Positions 12,582 through 24,440 of a stretch of DNA of 60,000 bases are shown piece by piece. The position numbers and the translations under genes are program-made. The notes beneath the pieces were generated by a model. That model was not told where the DNA came from, ran no database searches, and worked only from the letters and a program-made list of their open reading frames with translations. Where the stretch lies: contig NC_079877.1 of the NCBI RefSeq assembly GCF_029227915.1, positions 12,959,351 to 13,019,350 of the forward strand, read 5' to 3'. Origin of the DNA: Hydractinia symbiolongicarpus. Lineage: Eukaryota; Cnidaria; Hydrozoa; Anthoathecata; Hydractiniidae. Position 1 is the stretch's first letter; each line of letters starts with the position of its first letter.

Positions 12582-12636
12582 TCATTCTTGTCCCAAGCCC
12601 CCAGGTTTACTTCAAAGTGTTCTGGGGACGAGAATG
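12582..12636. repeat. MITE-like repeat with TGGGGACGAGAATGA end (copy 3)
   Basis: TCATTCTTGTCCCA on the left is the inverted, one-mismatch partner of TGGGGACGAGAATGA on the right, giving a short stem with a 27-bp spacer. Confidence 0.6.
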
Positions 12637-14549
12637 ACTTGAAGTGAATTTAACATCCACAACCACACCCTTAGAAGTCAATGACATTAAAAATCGATTT
12701 ACCGCTCAAAAAAACAACCCAAAATCACGCTGCTTTCAAAGACCTTTTATTTTGAACCTGGTTGTAGGTTATCTTTGGATGCTTTAAAATTTCCCCTGAC
12801 ATAAACTGAAAATTAAAATTAAATTATACAGATGTGCTTTCATCGTTTAATAAATTCTGTCCCTCACCTTTCAAATGACCATCTTTTTCTTCAGGAAATT
12901 ATCAACTAATTATTAAAAGAAAAATATCTAAATCATATCGCATTGTATTTCTTCCAAAATATATACTATGCTCTCTAGGAGGGCAAATACAACAAACATT
13001 AATTGTTAGGGATTATATTTTGCACTTAAAGCTTCTTACACAGCGTGGCACACAAATTTATTTCGTGAAAGTAAAGGGAAGTTGATTACTGAATAATAAA
13101 CAGCCTCCATGCTTTTAAAACTTATGAAAACAGCAACCTCATTTCTAACTCCTTTGACACAACCTAGTACCCAGAGCTTGTTAATTTTAGTTGTTCGGGA
13201 CTGTAGGTGGTGTTTGGTCTCCTTTTTTTAAAGAACAACAATTTGGTGATAGAACTAATTTTCATGTGTGTTAATTTTGGCGGAGCCGGAAGAACTTTAT
13301 CTGTAAAAAAATCTTGAAAGAAAGCAAAGGGAGTATTTTATAATTCTTTCATGTTTTACTTTTTCTTTTTTATCACAATTTTAAATAAAAGTTTAAACTA
13401 AAAATATCCAAAAGTTGTATCTTCTTATTTTGAGGAAATGTTGTGCATTAATTTACTAAGAACAGGTAACACAAAAATCAACGAGAAAACTTTTTTAGCA
13501 CAGCTAGAACTGACTAACACATTTGCCACTTTAAATACCGTATCAGCCCTTCAAAATCAAATCTTCCCACGTCTACAAAAAATGTCCGACATATGCCATT
13601 TATATGTTTTTTTAACACACGTCAGCATTTGCATCCGCTATTACTAAGTATCCACATGAATTCGAAAGGCTAAATGTATGTACTAAAGTTCTGCTCAAAT
13701 TTGGTTTGAGTTTAAACACGGCTTCGCTTTGAACAATGTCATTTAGAAACATTAGAATTTTTTATTTGCGCAGGTTTATTTGCTTGCGTGGTTAAAAATA
13801 TTTCCCGAAAAAATAAACAGCGCTGTAATTAGAATGGTAAAAAAACATTCCTGCTATTTCAAAGCAATTCAAAGAAAGAGATGGCGACTTTTTTTAACGT
13901 CATCATTAACCTCTGAGCAACAACATCTGTCTGTAGAGCCTTCGTCGGCCATTGTCAGGGTACCCACTCAACAGTAATTCCTCATTTTCTTGTCATTTTC
14001 CAGCTATTTTTTGCCCGAAATTTTACACTTATTGGAAGCTTGGGTTAGCTTAAAAGTGTAAATTTAATTATAAAAGTATTGATTAAACAGATGGTAAGAA
14101 AAATAACTTTTATAAAAATGACAAATAATTGGCGCCAAAATTGTTTGTTAACACAACCTGTTGTGGTCACATTCTTTTCCAACAATATCCCCTGGGTCCC
14201 TTGGCTCCTAAGTAGTAGGCGAGATTGATTCTGTCATATGCATTCAATCACTAATCGAGACAAAACAGAGAGTCTAATAGTGTTAATTTAGCTAATCCGT
14301 TTACAACGAGTTAAGACCATTTTAGGCTCTATCGGTTTTGTATCTAAGAAAATTGATTAAAATTAAAAAGCTTTTTACATGGCTACTCATTTTGTCTTTA
14401 ACAATCATCAAGACTGTTATGGTTTTAAATACAACGTACAATTTTATCAAGTCAAAAAAATTCCTAGTTTAGCTGGAACTAAGTTTTTTCATCAAAGACA
14501 TAAAACCACTCATAATATTTAATGTAAAAACACAAACTAGGAAATCTTA
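12637..14549. other. Intergenic region downstream of the zinc-finger gene
   Basis: AT-rich, with no coding exon or RNA gene I can support. Two plus-strand open frames (13438-13647 and 13780-13977) have low-complexity products and no splice context. Confidence 0.6.
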
Positions 14550-14555
14550 TTTATT
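14550..14555 (-). terminator. Candidate polyadenylation signal of the zinc-finger gene
   Basis: AATAAA on the minus strand, about 52 bp past the zinc-finger stop codon, which is a plausible distance for a short 3' UTR. Confidence 0.5.
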
Positions 14556-14607
14556 TCACATTCACTAAAAATCCGAATAATCGAATCCGATAAACAGGTT
14601 CACGTAG

Positions 14608-17600
14608 CTACGTTTCTAACACATCTGACGTCATGTCCTCCTTCATAATGGTTGAAAAAGTAATGCATTGCTCTGCTATTTCGCCATCTTCGTTCATGCT
14701 AACCGAATTCACAACATCAGCGCCATTTTTATTTTCATCAAGCATGATTTCGCTAACACAATTAGAAGCCATAACGTCTTGAACATCCCCTTCGTTTGCA
14801 ATCATACCGGGCGTAATACCGCCCGTCCCGCTTACGTTAAAATTATTTGTAACGCCCGTCATGTCTATGTCAGTAGCAAGTTGTGAAGAAACGTCTGTCA
14901 TAAGGTTTGGCAAAGTTTCACCAGAAATAACAGATTGTTCGACTTGAAATCCCTGGACAGGCACACCCGTTGATTGTATGAGATTTAATAAACGTACATC
15001 ATTGATAGCAAATGTGACCATTGGTTGCTGATTATCATTTCCCGCCGTGCTATCACTCACACTGTCAGCTGCGTTATCCAACCCTAGTATACTTCCCAAC
15101 TGTAAAAAGTACGCTTGGTTTGTACTGTTGACCTGGTTTTCATCCGCCGTAGCAGTAAAGGGAAGCACTTGTATAAAAGGATTCGAATACGTCGTAGTTT
15201 GTTCGATTGGTGTCTCTGCACTGGCCACCGCGGCTTCTGAAAGTTGTTTGTTTTTATTTCTTTTCCTTTTAGGATGATTAGGATCGTGGATTTTTTTATG
15301 GTTACAAAAATTTCCTGAATCTTTAAAAGTAGCACCACAATGACAAACGTAGGGTCTTTCACCTAAAAATACAGAAATCGAATCCATTTGTTAAGATGAT
15401 TGGGGAAATGATTGCTGTGTGTATCCTAATAATGCTCACTTTTATACCTGTACCTATCTTTATCGTAATCGGTTTCCAATTTGTATGTAACCTTACAGTG
15501 TCCACTGGTACCTGTACATATTAATTTCTGCTCATTTTTCTCAAATTTATTGTTATACTGTACGCTTTCATAGCTGTATATAACCTTAGTGTCCACTTTC
15601 TTACCTGTATGTATTCTTCTGTGATCTTGACAATTTTCACTCCTACTGAATGCTTTATTGCATATGTCGCATACATATGGTCGCTCCCCCGTGTGAGTGC
15701 GTATATGACGTGTGAGATACGATTGACGAGAAAATTTCTTTTCGCAGTAACTGCATTCGAAATTTTTTAAACCTGAAAAGAAATGAAAGTTTTTTAAGCA
15801 TGTTAGTGTAACTAGAACTTTAAATTGTAAATTTAAACAACAAAAAATTATCGTTAATCGCCAGACGTCTCCAGAAATAAATATTTGATACAAAATAATA
15901 ACCTACCCGAGTGAACTACAAAATGCTTGGTCAAATCGCCCTTAATTTTAAAAGACTTTTCACACTGGTCACACTTCCATGGTCTTTCATTCGTGTGAAT
16001 AAGAAAGTGGTCCTTCAAATTACCACGCTGAGTGAATCTTCGATTACAAATGTCGCACTGGAACGGTTTTATGCCTTTATGAGCCCTTTCATGTGCGCGC
16101 AAACCTTCTGGATTGCTGAAGCCTTTCTTGCATAAATTACAAAAGAACGGCTTATCGACCTGCTCGTGCGTTGTAAGATAGTGTTCTTTGTATTTCGTAC
16201 TTGTGAAAAATATAGCTCCACACTTTGGACACTTCCAAGGCGCCACTCCAGTGTGTGTGTAAACATGCTGATCTAAATCTGTTTTCCGAGTGAAATTTTT
16301 ATCACACGTTGAACAGCTAAATATCTTGCCGACTGTTTTATCAGAAATGGTATCCTTTGCAGTGGTGGTCCGTTTCGGAAAGCCTTTGGATTTAATTTTC
16401 AGTGCTTTTAAGCTTTTGTAATCTTCAATTTCTTCTTTAGTATGATGGCCAACATGGTCTTTATACAGACTAAATGTGCAGAACTTTAAAAAGCAAACGG
16501 GACATTCAATGAGCGAATGCGTACTGAGGTGTTTTTCTAGCAGCTCCAGCAACTTGAATGATTTTTTACACATGTGACACATAAAGTAACTCCATGATTT
16601 CTTGTTACAGATACACGATTCCATGTGGAATTGAAGAAAGTTCTTCGAAGCAAAAGAACAGCCGCAAATTTTACACCTGGCTATTTTTGACCCTGCTTCC
16701 TTCTCTGATGTATCTGTGATTGTGTAATGTTTGGCGAGATGCTTTAACAACAGGATTTTATTAGATAAGCCTTTTCCACAAACCTCGCATCGAAATAAAG
16801 ACAAGAATTTATGTCCACGGAGATGATGACGTAAATCTAAGCGAGTTCGAAATGACAGCTGACAATGAGGACAAACGTGTTTTGTCTCGCATTGCCTTAT
16901 TTCCTCCTTGTTAAATACTTTTATGAGTTTTAATTTTTTGTTTGCAAGTTTGTTCTTTCTTGAACCTTCATTCGATCTTTGCAACGTGACAGAAGCCTAG
17001 AAAGAAATTAATCTCATTATTTGAACTTTCAACAACCATACCAACCATACTAACACTAACCTTCAACGAGATCTACGAATGCAAAAGGGCAAAATCATTG
17101 TTGATTTATGGATTAAAGATTTTTCGAAACTTTAAAACTTTTTAACCTTTGAATATGTCGAAAAAACCTTTAACATCTTGAGACATCTTTGAAATAAACC
17201 TTTTTAGCTTTTTAACCTAAATATCATTATTTTTTTCAAAAACAAATTAAAAAAGGGGAAATATATATATACATGCTTTTACCCAATTAGAAAAAAGATA
17301 GAAGAAATGCAGGGGTCCCAGGGCAAAAACACAGATTTTATTTACGATTTTGTGCCAATTTAACCCTATTTTTATGCCCTTTACTTCTAATTTCATGCCA
17401 TTTTTTATGAAAATTTAGCTAATTTTATGCCAATTTTTTGCCAATGCTTAATTTTGATAACCGTATGGTTCAATGGTTCATACTAACTTCTCACAGATTT
17501 GACAAATCTACTATAAAAACTGGATAACCCTTGGAAAACTGGGTAAACACATAGATAGACAGATAGTTTATTTTCTACTTTAACTACATTTACAAGAATC

Positions 17601-20459
17601 TACTTTAAAACAAAATAAAAAAGTAAGCGTGAATAACATCAACATCCTAAATAGAACGCTGACTAATCTAAATCAACTATGTAAATCGCGTGTCGTTTTC
17701 TATAGTTTCGTGTAAGTGTAGAGAAACTTCGGGCAACTCGAAGAAGATTTCATCTGAGTCTTGTCAACGAGAACCGATGTAGAAAACTGGTTAATTCTCT
17801 AAATTAATGCTTTCGATTTAGTAGAATAATAAGATATTTTTTCTTATTATGTTTTCAAGATATTTTTAAAAATATGAATCAATTTCGTGTAAGGTTTTGA
17901 TATTTGCTTTAACTTTACTCTTAAAAACGTTTAAAGAATATATTTCTGTACTTTCTAAAATTAGAGGTGTAATTTTGTTCCAATAAGTGTAATGCACGAT
18001 AGGTGATGCAAAATCCTTCATACTTTGTTTTTATTATTGGTTCTTTGAGTTGTTTTGATCTTGTATTGTATTTTCCTGATAACTTTTCTGTATACAAGTT
18101 ATGAATTATACGAGGAGATAGGCCTATTTTACATTTAAACAACATTTATCAAAACCTTTGTTTTAACAAAGGCTTTGATAAATATTAATTTCCATTAGGG
18201 TTGGGATTTTCAATTCTTCAAACAGTGGCTTAGAAGGTGTTAGACGATCTTCAAAAGTAATAACTCGGATTGCTTGTTTTTGTTTTCTGTTTTAATAGCT
18301 TAATTTTATTGGTACTTGCACAGGCTATATTACCATAGGATAAGTGACTATGGACGAAGGAAAAGTATAATTGTTTAAGCAGATACTTTGGCAATAAGTT
18401 TCTTGATTTATATAGGACACCTATGCTCCTCGACATTTTGCTACATATTGTATCAATATGTTTCCAAGTTAAATTTTCATCAATATATATCCCTAAAAAT
18501 TTGTAACTTTGTCTCTCTTAATCTCTGTATTATCAACTTGAAGTTTTGGAAGGGTTGAAGGAATTTTTTTCTTCTGATATTGGGAATGAAAGATTGAGTA
18601 TTTAGTTTTAGAAACATTAAATGATAACTTATTTGCTTTAAACCATAATGAATTTTTTTGGAGTTAAAGATTCATTTCTACAAAAAGATCTTGAACGTTT
18701 TTACCTGATTTAAATAAGTTTGTATCGTCTGCAAACATGACGTTAAAAAGTTTTCATAAGCTTTATAGAGATCGTTGATATATATTATAAACAAAAATGG
18801 TCCAAGAATTGAACCCTGCGGTACTCCACAAATTATATTCAAAGCTTCTGAAAGTTTTGTCATTATCAAAGTATTATTCAAAGCACATAAAAAGTGCTTT
18901 GAATTTGCTTTGACAGTCTACACTGTTACCACCAAGGTTCATGCCTAAACAATGGGCTCAACCAATCAAGCCTAAGGGTTTGCCTCTAAAATTTGTTTCT
19001 GGTTTTTGTCAACTATCTGCAAAGCTTGTAACATTTCTGCCTTTGTTACTAAATCTTCTTGGCTTAGGAATATACTGCCTTGACTAAGACTTAACTTGCC
19101 ATCTTTAAAACTCGTTGTAAAATGTCCTCTGGCTGATAAGATCTTTTTTGACCCAGATGCATGACACTTTGCATGTGATTTTACTTGAGATAACCCACTG
19201 TTGTCAATTTCATTTTTAAAAAATTTATTATTTTTAACAAAACTGAGCCCAGGATCGCTTTTTCTCACTCTGGACGGTGTTTAATCAATCACTATCGTCA
19301 CTATCACTATTACTAACTTTAAAAAAAGTTATTCTACTCTCTTCTCAACTTAAACAATTGCTACAAAAAACTCTGGGAAATGTCATAAGAATAATAAATG
19401 CTAAGTAAAAAGCAAACAAAATTAAAAATAACTGTGTAAATAAAATTTTGGAGAACACATGTACAAAAATTATGATTTTTTATGCCAACAAATCAATTTT
19501 ATGCTAATTTTATGATTTTTGACAAAAAATTGCTCATTTTATGATATTTTATGATTTTATGCCGCCTGGGACCCCTGGAAATGATAATTTTTTTAAAATT
19601 TTTAATGATAACGCTTTGTTGCTTTAGCGCACACTCAACAGAATATTTTAAAACTATTTTTTAAAAATCATTTCGAAAAACAGTATTTTTTTACATAAGT
19701 GTGCATTTAAATGAATATAGGTATCTACAGTCAGAATCTTGATTTCCTAGACTCATCCCAAACATGCGTTAATGAGCATTTATAAACCATCTCCTCAAGC
19801 ACAACAGAAATCAATAAAACATTTAAAAATGAATACTGGATACATTATGGGAACATTGCGGTATACAGTGCTAAAAACATGTTTGTATGCCAACAAATTT
19901 ATACCAATACCAAAATTTTCGGAATAAAAGTTTTCATACACCACAAAAAACAATTTCGCAAGAACGTAGTATCCCCGCCTGGTATACTACATGTGCTAGG
20001 GAGGTAGCATTGAATAGATAGCACAGTCGGTAAAGAAGGGGGTAAGGGTTTAACTCCCACTCAAGCAATCATATTTGCAGCGCTTGGGAAGATAATGTGC
20101 AAATTTACTTATATCTTTACCAATATCTCACATATCCACCATTGTTCCTATAATTCTCATAGAAATTGTACACACTTTTCTGAAGCGAATTAGAACATCC
20201 ACGGCGAGAGAACAAAAATACATACGTTTGTGTTCATTGCTTCATGTTTTATTGTATTCAATTCAATGTCTTCATCTACCCCAACCACTTCTGTGTGAAC
20301 AACTAGGCTGTCTTCTGTTATGTTTTCAGTGAACGCTTTGTCTGAGTTCAATAGGTTGTCTATGGTGTCTGTGACATAATCATCAGAACCAGTATCACTT
20401 TGTGTAAACTTCAAGAAATCATGGTTTCCTTCTGTTGATATAACATCATTTTGCATCAT
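14608..20459 (-). CDS. C2H2 zinc-finger protein, 13 fingers (four exons)
   Basis: Nuclear DNA-binding protein, predicted 748 residues; target genes unknown. Exons: 20226-20459, 15907-16996, 15605-15772 and 14608-15362, with donors GTATGT, GTAGGT and GTAAGA and acceptors ending TTCTAG, TTTCAG and TTTTAG. Phases match at every junction and lengths sum to a multiple of three. Exon 1 gives an acidic 78-residue N-terminus beginning MMQNDV. Exon 2 encodes ten fingers, the third ending in Cys instead of the last His (C2HC). Exon 3 gives two canonical fingers joined by HTGERP linkers. Exon 4 opens with a finger whose first cysteines are C-x-C instead of C-x2-C, then about 220 residues rich in Asn, Gln, Ser and Thr. 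The fingers in exons 2-4 form two arrays with an irregular first half. The ATG at 20457-20459 starts the frame; further 5' exons are possible. No orthologue is assigned. Confidence 0.88.
17310..19577 (-). mobile_element. hAT-like DNA transposon in zinc-finger intron 1, with nested LINE fragment
   Basis: Inverted ends: CAGGGGTCCCAGG at the left and CCTGGGACCCCTG at the right, flanked by the direct repeat GAAATG (6 bp). The sub-terminal DNA on both sides is built of TTTTATG / ATGCCAATTTT-like words. A minus-strand frame at 18972-19268 encodes a 98-residue product with a DNSGLSQVKSHAKCH segment, which resembles the BED-type zinc finger start of hAT transposases in cnidarian repeats (recalled, not searched). 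No catalytic domain remains. The middle (about 17550-18880) is a separate retrotransposon piece. The element is now intronic to the zinc-finger gene and on the same strand. Confidence 0.7.
17550..18881 (-). mobile_element. Non-LTR retrotransposon fragment (reverse transcriptase)
   Basis: A minus-strand frame at 18678-18881 contains GVPQGSILGPFLFIIYINDL, the hallmark B region of non-LTR reverse transcriptases. Frames at 18251-18436 (KQLYFSFVHSHLSYG) and 17921-18145 (KYNTRSKQL, YGFC-like) follow in the correct order for the C-terminal RT region of a Jockey/CR1-type element. Stops and frameshifts interrupt it. The 3' end meets an ATAGATAGACAGATAG tract near 17551. The 5' part and endonuclease are missing, as usual for truncated LINE copies. 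Confidence 0.75.
20005..20075 (+). repeat. tRNA-derived SINE head (decayed)
   Basis: GATAGCACAGTCGGTAA resembles a tRNA box A and GGGTTTAACTCCCA a tRNA box B, about 30 bp apart. It does not fold into a complete tRNA and is most likely a decayed SINE promoter in the first intron of the zinc-finger gene. Confidence 0.4.
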
Positions 20460-20669
20460 CACCAATTTTTGTTTTCACTTGTGTGTGCTTCTTTCACTTA
20501 AAAATAAGAAATATTAACAGCCAATGTATGTCTCAAAACGTAGGCAACTAAATGCTGAACTTGTAGTTTTATTAAAGGTTTAGTTTTTTATTAAGTTAAC
20601 ATTTCGAATTTAAAGCTTGCAAATATAGGTCACTGATTTTTGATTAGCAGAGTCTTGTCAGTTGAGGTA

Positions 20670-21105
20670 AAAGGTAGGTTGCATAAGGCCTGTGTAAGAA
20701 ATGTTGTACGGTAGTGAGGCATGGAAAGTAAAGCCGGAAGATCTCGATCATTTAGAAAGGAATGAAATGAGAATGATTGGGTGGATTTGTAATATCAATC
20801 TGAGAGACAGGAAGAGTTCAGATGAGCTAAAAAGCAGGCTAAGTATTCGTAGAATTAAATTAAGACGATTGAGTTGGTTGGAACAGTTGGAAAGAATGGA
20901 GGAGGATAATTGGGTAAGAAAGTGTAGAGACTTGATAGCTCCGGGGAAAGCACAGAGATAGACCAGGGGGTTATAAGGACAGACTTGATACAGAGGAATT
21001 TGAGTTTCGATCAGATTGAAAGGTGGTTATTATTATACCCCGTCCAACCCATGCTAGCATGGATTAGGCTGATAATGATGATAATGATGATGATGATGAC
21101 GATAA
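20670..21105 (+). mobile_element. 3' end of a LINE (reverse transcriptase C-terminus)
   Basis: The open frame at 20701-20961 encodes LYGSEAWKVKPEDLDHLERN and RRLSWLEQLERMEEDNWVRK. This is the typical post-RT C-terminal region of RTE/L2-like endonuclease-reverse transcriptase elements. It is followed by CCCCGTCCAACCCATGCTAG and a GATAATGATGATG tail, a usual 3' end for such elements. Only the last part of the element is present (5' truncation). Confidence 0.75.
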
Positions 21106-22044
21106 TTAAAAAAAGCTATTTTGTTAAGTTGATGTTCCCACCAAGGAGATTTTTCGATTTAAACTTTTGTAAGCTCACAGAAGAAAATAAATCATTGCTT
21201 ATGTAAAGATGGTTATAGGTTTTAACAACTTTTATATTTTTGCATGCTATAAAAAAATGTTGTTTCTTTGTTAATGTTTATGCTGCCATTTCAATAATGG
21301 CTTTCCAGACTGGCATATCTTCATGCAAAACCCTGCTATAATAAGTCATAAACCAATCACATCATGATATTTTTAATCAGCTAACTGCTTTTTTGTACCA
21401 GGCAGGTAATAATGACACAGAAAAAACACATATACAAACGCATTTACTTTTTTAGTTCTTTTTTATTATCTTATTTGATCATATGGTTAACAGAATATTA
21501 ATATTCTTTTGCTGATAAGACATTTTAACTTTTTCAAAAATTATAATTGATTCCAGAAGAAAGACGTCGAGCTACTAATACCCAAAAAGCCACGTGATCA
21601 CTAAAAGCTGCCTAGAGAACTTTAGAGTATAAAATTTAGGAGCAGCAACCATCCAATGCATATTTCTCTATTAATCATCAATTTTTGGTGGTGAATTTTA
21701 TACAGTGGTAAAAAAAATTGTACCAAAATGAGTAAAAGTTTAATCCTCGTGATGTGGACAAGGTGGCAACAAAATATTTTTCAAAAAAAAGAGGATTTTA
21801 AAGGAGATTTTGCACTGAATTTAGAGGTTTTTTTTTCAAAATGAAAAAAATTGAAGAAAATAGAGGATTTTTAGGGGATCAACTTCAAAGGGGATCAAGG
21901 AGGCATGACCACCCTACTTATTGGTCTTGTGGTCAGTTTTCCCAGTCCAGTCATTTCTCTATTGTAGACAGTTGAAATAAAAGTAACAACCTTTCTATAA
22001 AAGACTATAACCATCAAAATTTCAATGAGCACAACATGATCGCT
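21106..22044. other. Non-coding repeat-rich stretch
   Basis: AT-rich DNA between two element remnants. No gene, RNA or inverted-repeat boundary is visible. Confidence 0.5.
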
Positions 22045-23087
22045 TTAGCTTTTAAATTTGCATTTTAAATATCCACCGGTACCCCTTTCTGATTGGGGAA
22101 GTTTCCAAACAGCACCTGTGTTTTGCTTCTTCACATCAAAGAAGAGGTAAGGAGAACTGTAAAATTTAGCCATGAATATAATAACATTTGAATTGAACTC
22201 TACGTTTGAAGGGGACACATTCTGACGCAGATCCCACATCTTTAAGCCGATTTATAACAAAAACATAAAATGTCACAAGTTTTTTGCTTGCGTCGTAGTT
22301 TGGCTTTTCACATACCCAACTTTGTCACATAAATAAAGGAGTGAAAAATATTGCAAAATTTGTTACAGATTATGACTTTTTTCAGAAAAAAAGTCATGGT
22401 CTAGAGTATGCCATCAGTAGACCAATACAAATTCAAATTTTCCTTCTTTTTAATGCCAAAATAAAATGTTAATGAAATAAAAAATTTCATTTGACTCAGG
22501 CCAATTCCTTTATCTGGCCATTGTATAAATCTTGACTTTGATGATAGTCTGTCTTCAGCTTTTTCAGTGTCAATAAAAGACATTGCATAAGGAAGGATTG
22601 GTTTCCTCAACTCAACAATTTTGAGGAAACCAACCGTACATTATAAGGGACAAATAACGATCAGCATCATCTGGAATGTCAATAAGAAAGTTTCCTTTAA
22701 GAAAGAATTGTGCCGTCCAAGTAAAATCGGTATATAGTCGGCTCCACTTCTTGTTTTTGCATCCATTATAGCACACCTGGTTGATCATTATTATCATGAT
22801 CAAGAGGAGCTGCAGGCTTACATGAACCTGAGGTTGTGGTGAATTAACTTAAAGTATATCGTTGTTGGACTCATCAACAATATCCTTATTTATTAGATTT
22901 TGCATCCTAGTACCAGAATCAAATGGGTTTCACTTTCAGTTATAACAAAATAACGATATCTCACGTCTTTTTCCGAGAAATAGCCTTCAACTTGGACACC
23001 CTGCTTTTTCGGTAAGGCCTGCCACAGGGAGCCCTTCCTGGCCCACACTTTTTGTTCCACAGTGTGGGAAAAGGAAGGTCTGATCAT
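22045..23087 (-). mobile_element. Decayed piggyBac-like transposase fragments
   Basis: Frames on the minus strand carry pieces reminiscent of PGBD transposases. At 22401-22610, LSQMKFFISLTFYFGIKKKE followed by LYWSTD resembles the conserved early helix and YW motif. At 22045-22239, KFYSSPYLFFDVKKQNTGAV resembles the motif before the GT of the C-terminal part. At 22893-23087, YRYFVITESETH is a weaker match. Frames are separated by stops. The assignment rests on remembered motifs, and the inverted ends and TTAA target sites were not located. Confidence 0.45.
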
Positions 23088-24059
23088 GCTGTTGTATACA
23101 GAATACTACAAAAAGCTCTCTTTACCTGTTTAATACGAGCGGTTAAAATGATGACCAGGAAGCTTTATGTCTGCTAGAAATCCTGCTAAACATGTAACAC
23201 TTTTACTGCGCGGCATCAGAGGTCGTTTAAAAAACTACCTAATGACAAAAGGGCGCGTTATTGCGTTATTGACAGACCATTTTTCTCCATTTTATGGGTG
23301 CTTTCCTATCCCAGCATAATTTTTCTTTAACACCGGATGATCGGCTCTCGATAAATGGAGTATATTTAATGTTTTTCGTTTTTTAAATTTTTTTAAGTAT
23401 CCGTTAATTAGGGAGAATAAAGTAAAACCCAAAGAAAATAGAGAAAATCCGAGAGCCCTGTCGGTAAACTCAATCAGTTCGGTGGAGCTGGGAATTATTT
23501 ACGTATGGGGCGCCAGATCTTCACTTTCGAAAAAAAACATTGAAGAGACGTGTGTTATGTGGTGTGTTGTACATGTAGTGTAGGCTAGGAAAGAAAATTT
23601 TCGGATTCCTGTTTGACTACATTGAAACATTTTCACAGCAGTTAATTTACGTGACCATTTTTCTACAAAACATCAGAAGTTTGACCACTATTAAAGACTA
23701 TTGTATGTAGTGTATATTCGTTATTGAAGATGATCAGAAAATTTTAAGCATGTTATCCCTCCCCCCCCTCCCCCCTGGATAGGAGAATAACGCAATGCAG
23801 CTAAGCCAGCTAGCTAGATAGCTGCTAGAGTTAAAGTTAAACAATACTTCCATACATTTTTCATTACAACATTTTATAAGTATATAATTGAAATAGGGAA
23901 AAAACTGTTTTTAATTAAAAAGACTAACTACGTGTCACATGACACAACTTTCAATTGAGGGAAAATATGGACGTTTCATGATCAAATTGTCACAACAAAG
24001 ATTTCATTAAACAAGAACTACAAGTGTTTATTAAAGCTAAACTAGATGAAATTTTAATG
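23088..24059. other. Non-coding stretch with C-rich tract
   Basis: Contains a C-homopolymer-like run near 23759-23776 and otherwise AT-rich sequence. No gene or element boundary is supported. Confidence 0.5.
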
Positions 24060-24290
24060 CTCATTTTGAGCTGCACAGACTCAATTAGAGGGCCCACCAC
24101 TCTACCACAAAGCAACTCCATGTCTGTGTAACATTCAATGGCCTAGACACTGTGCCATCACCTTAATTTTTACCAATGGCTTGAGTTAACCCGGAGCTAT
24201 GGTAACATTCACTTGCACATACCAAATTGAATCACTACCAAAGGGGAATTAAACCCTGATCTGCAAAAAGTGGGAAAGTTAACAAATATT
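24060..24290 (-). repeat. tRNA-like SINE debris
   Basis: On the minus strand, GGGTTTAATTCCCC (about 24245-24260) resembles a tRNA box B, and TTTGTGGTAGAGTGG (about 24093-24107) resembles box A. The order suggests fragments of two or more decayed copies, not one tRNA. Confidence 0.35.
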
Positions 24291-24440
24291 TTAATGATGC
24301 AGTTTTATCGAAACTATGCAAAACTGTTTCAATCAATATCGAAATTTAAACTCTATACAAATACGAAAAAGAAAAAATTTAACTTGATATTTGTTGATAC
24401 TCAACGTTAACTTTGTTCGCAAACTGTTGCGTTGTGAAAG

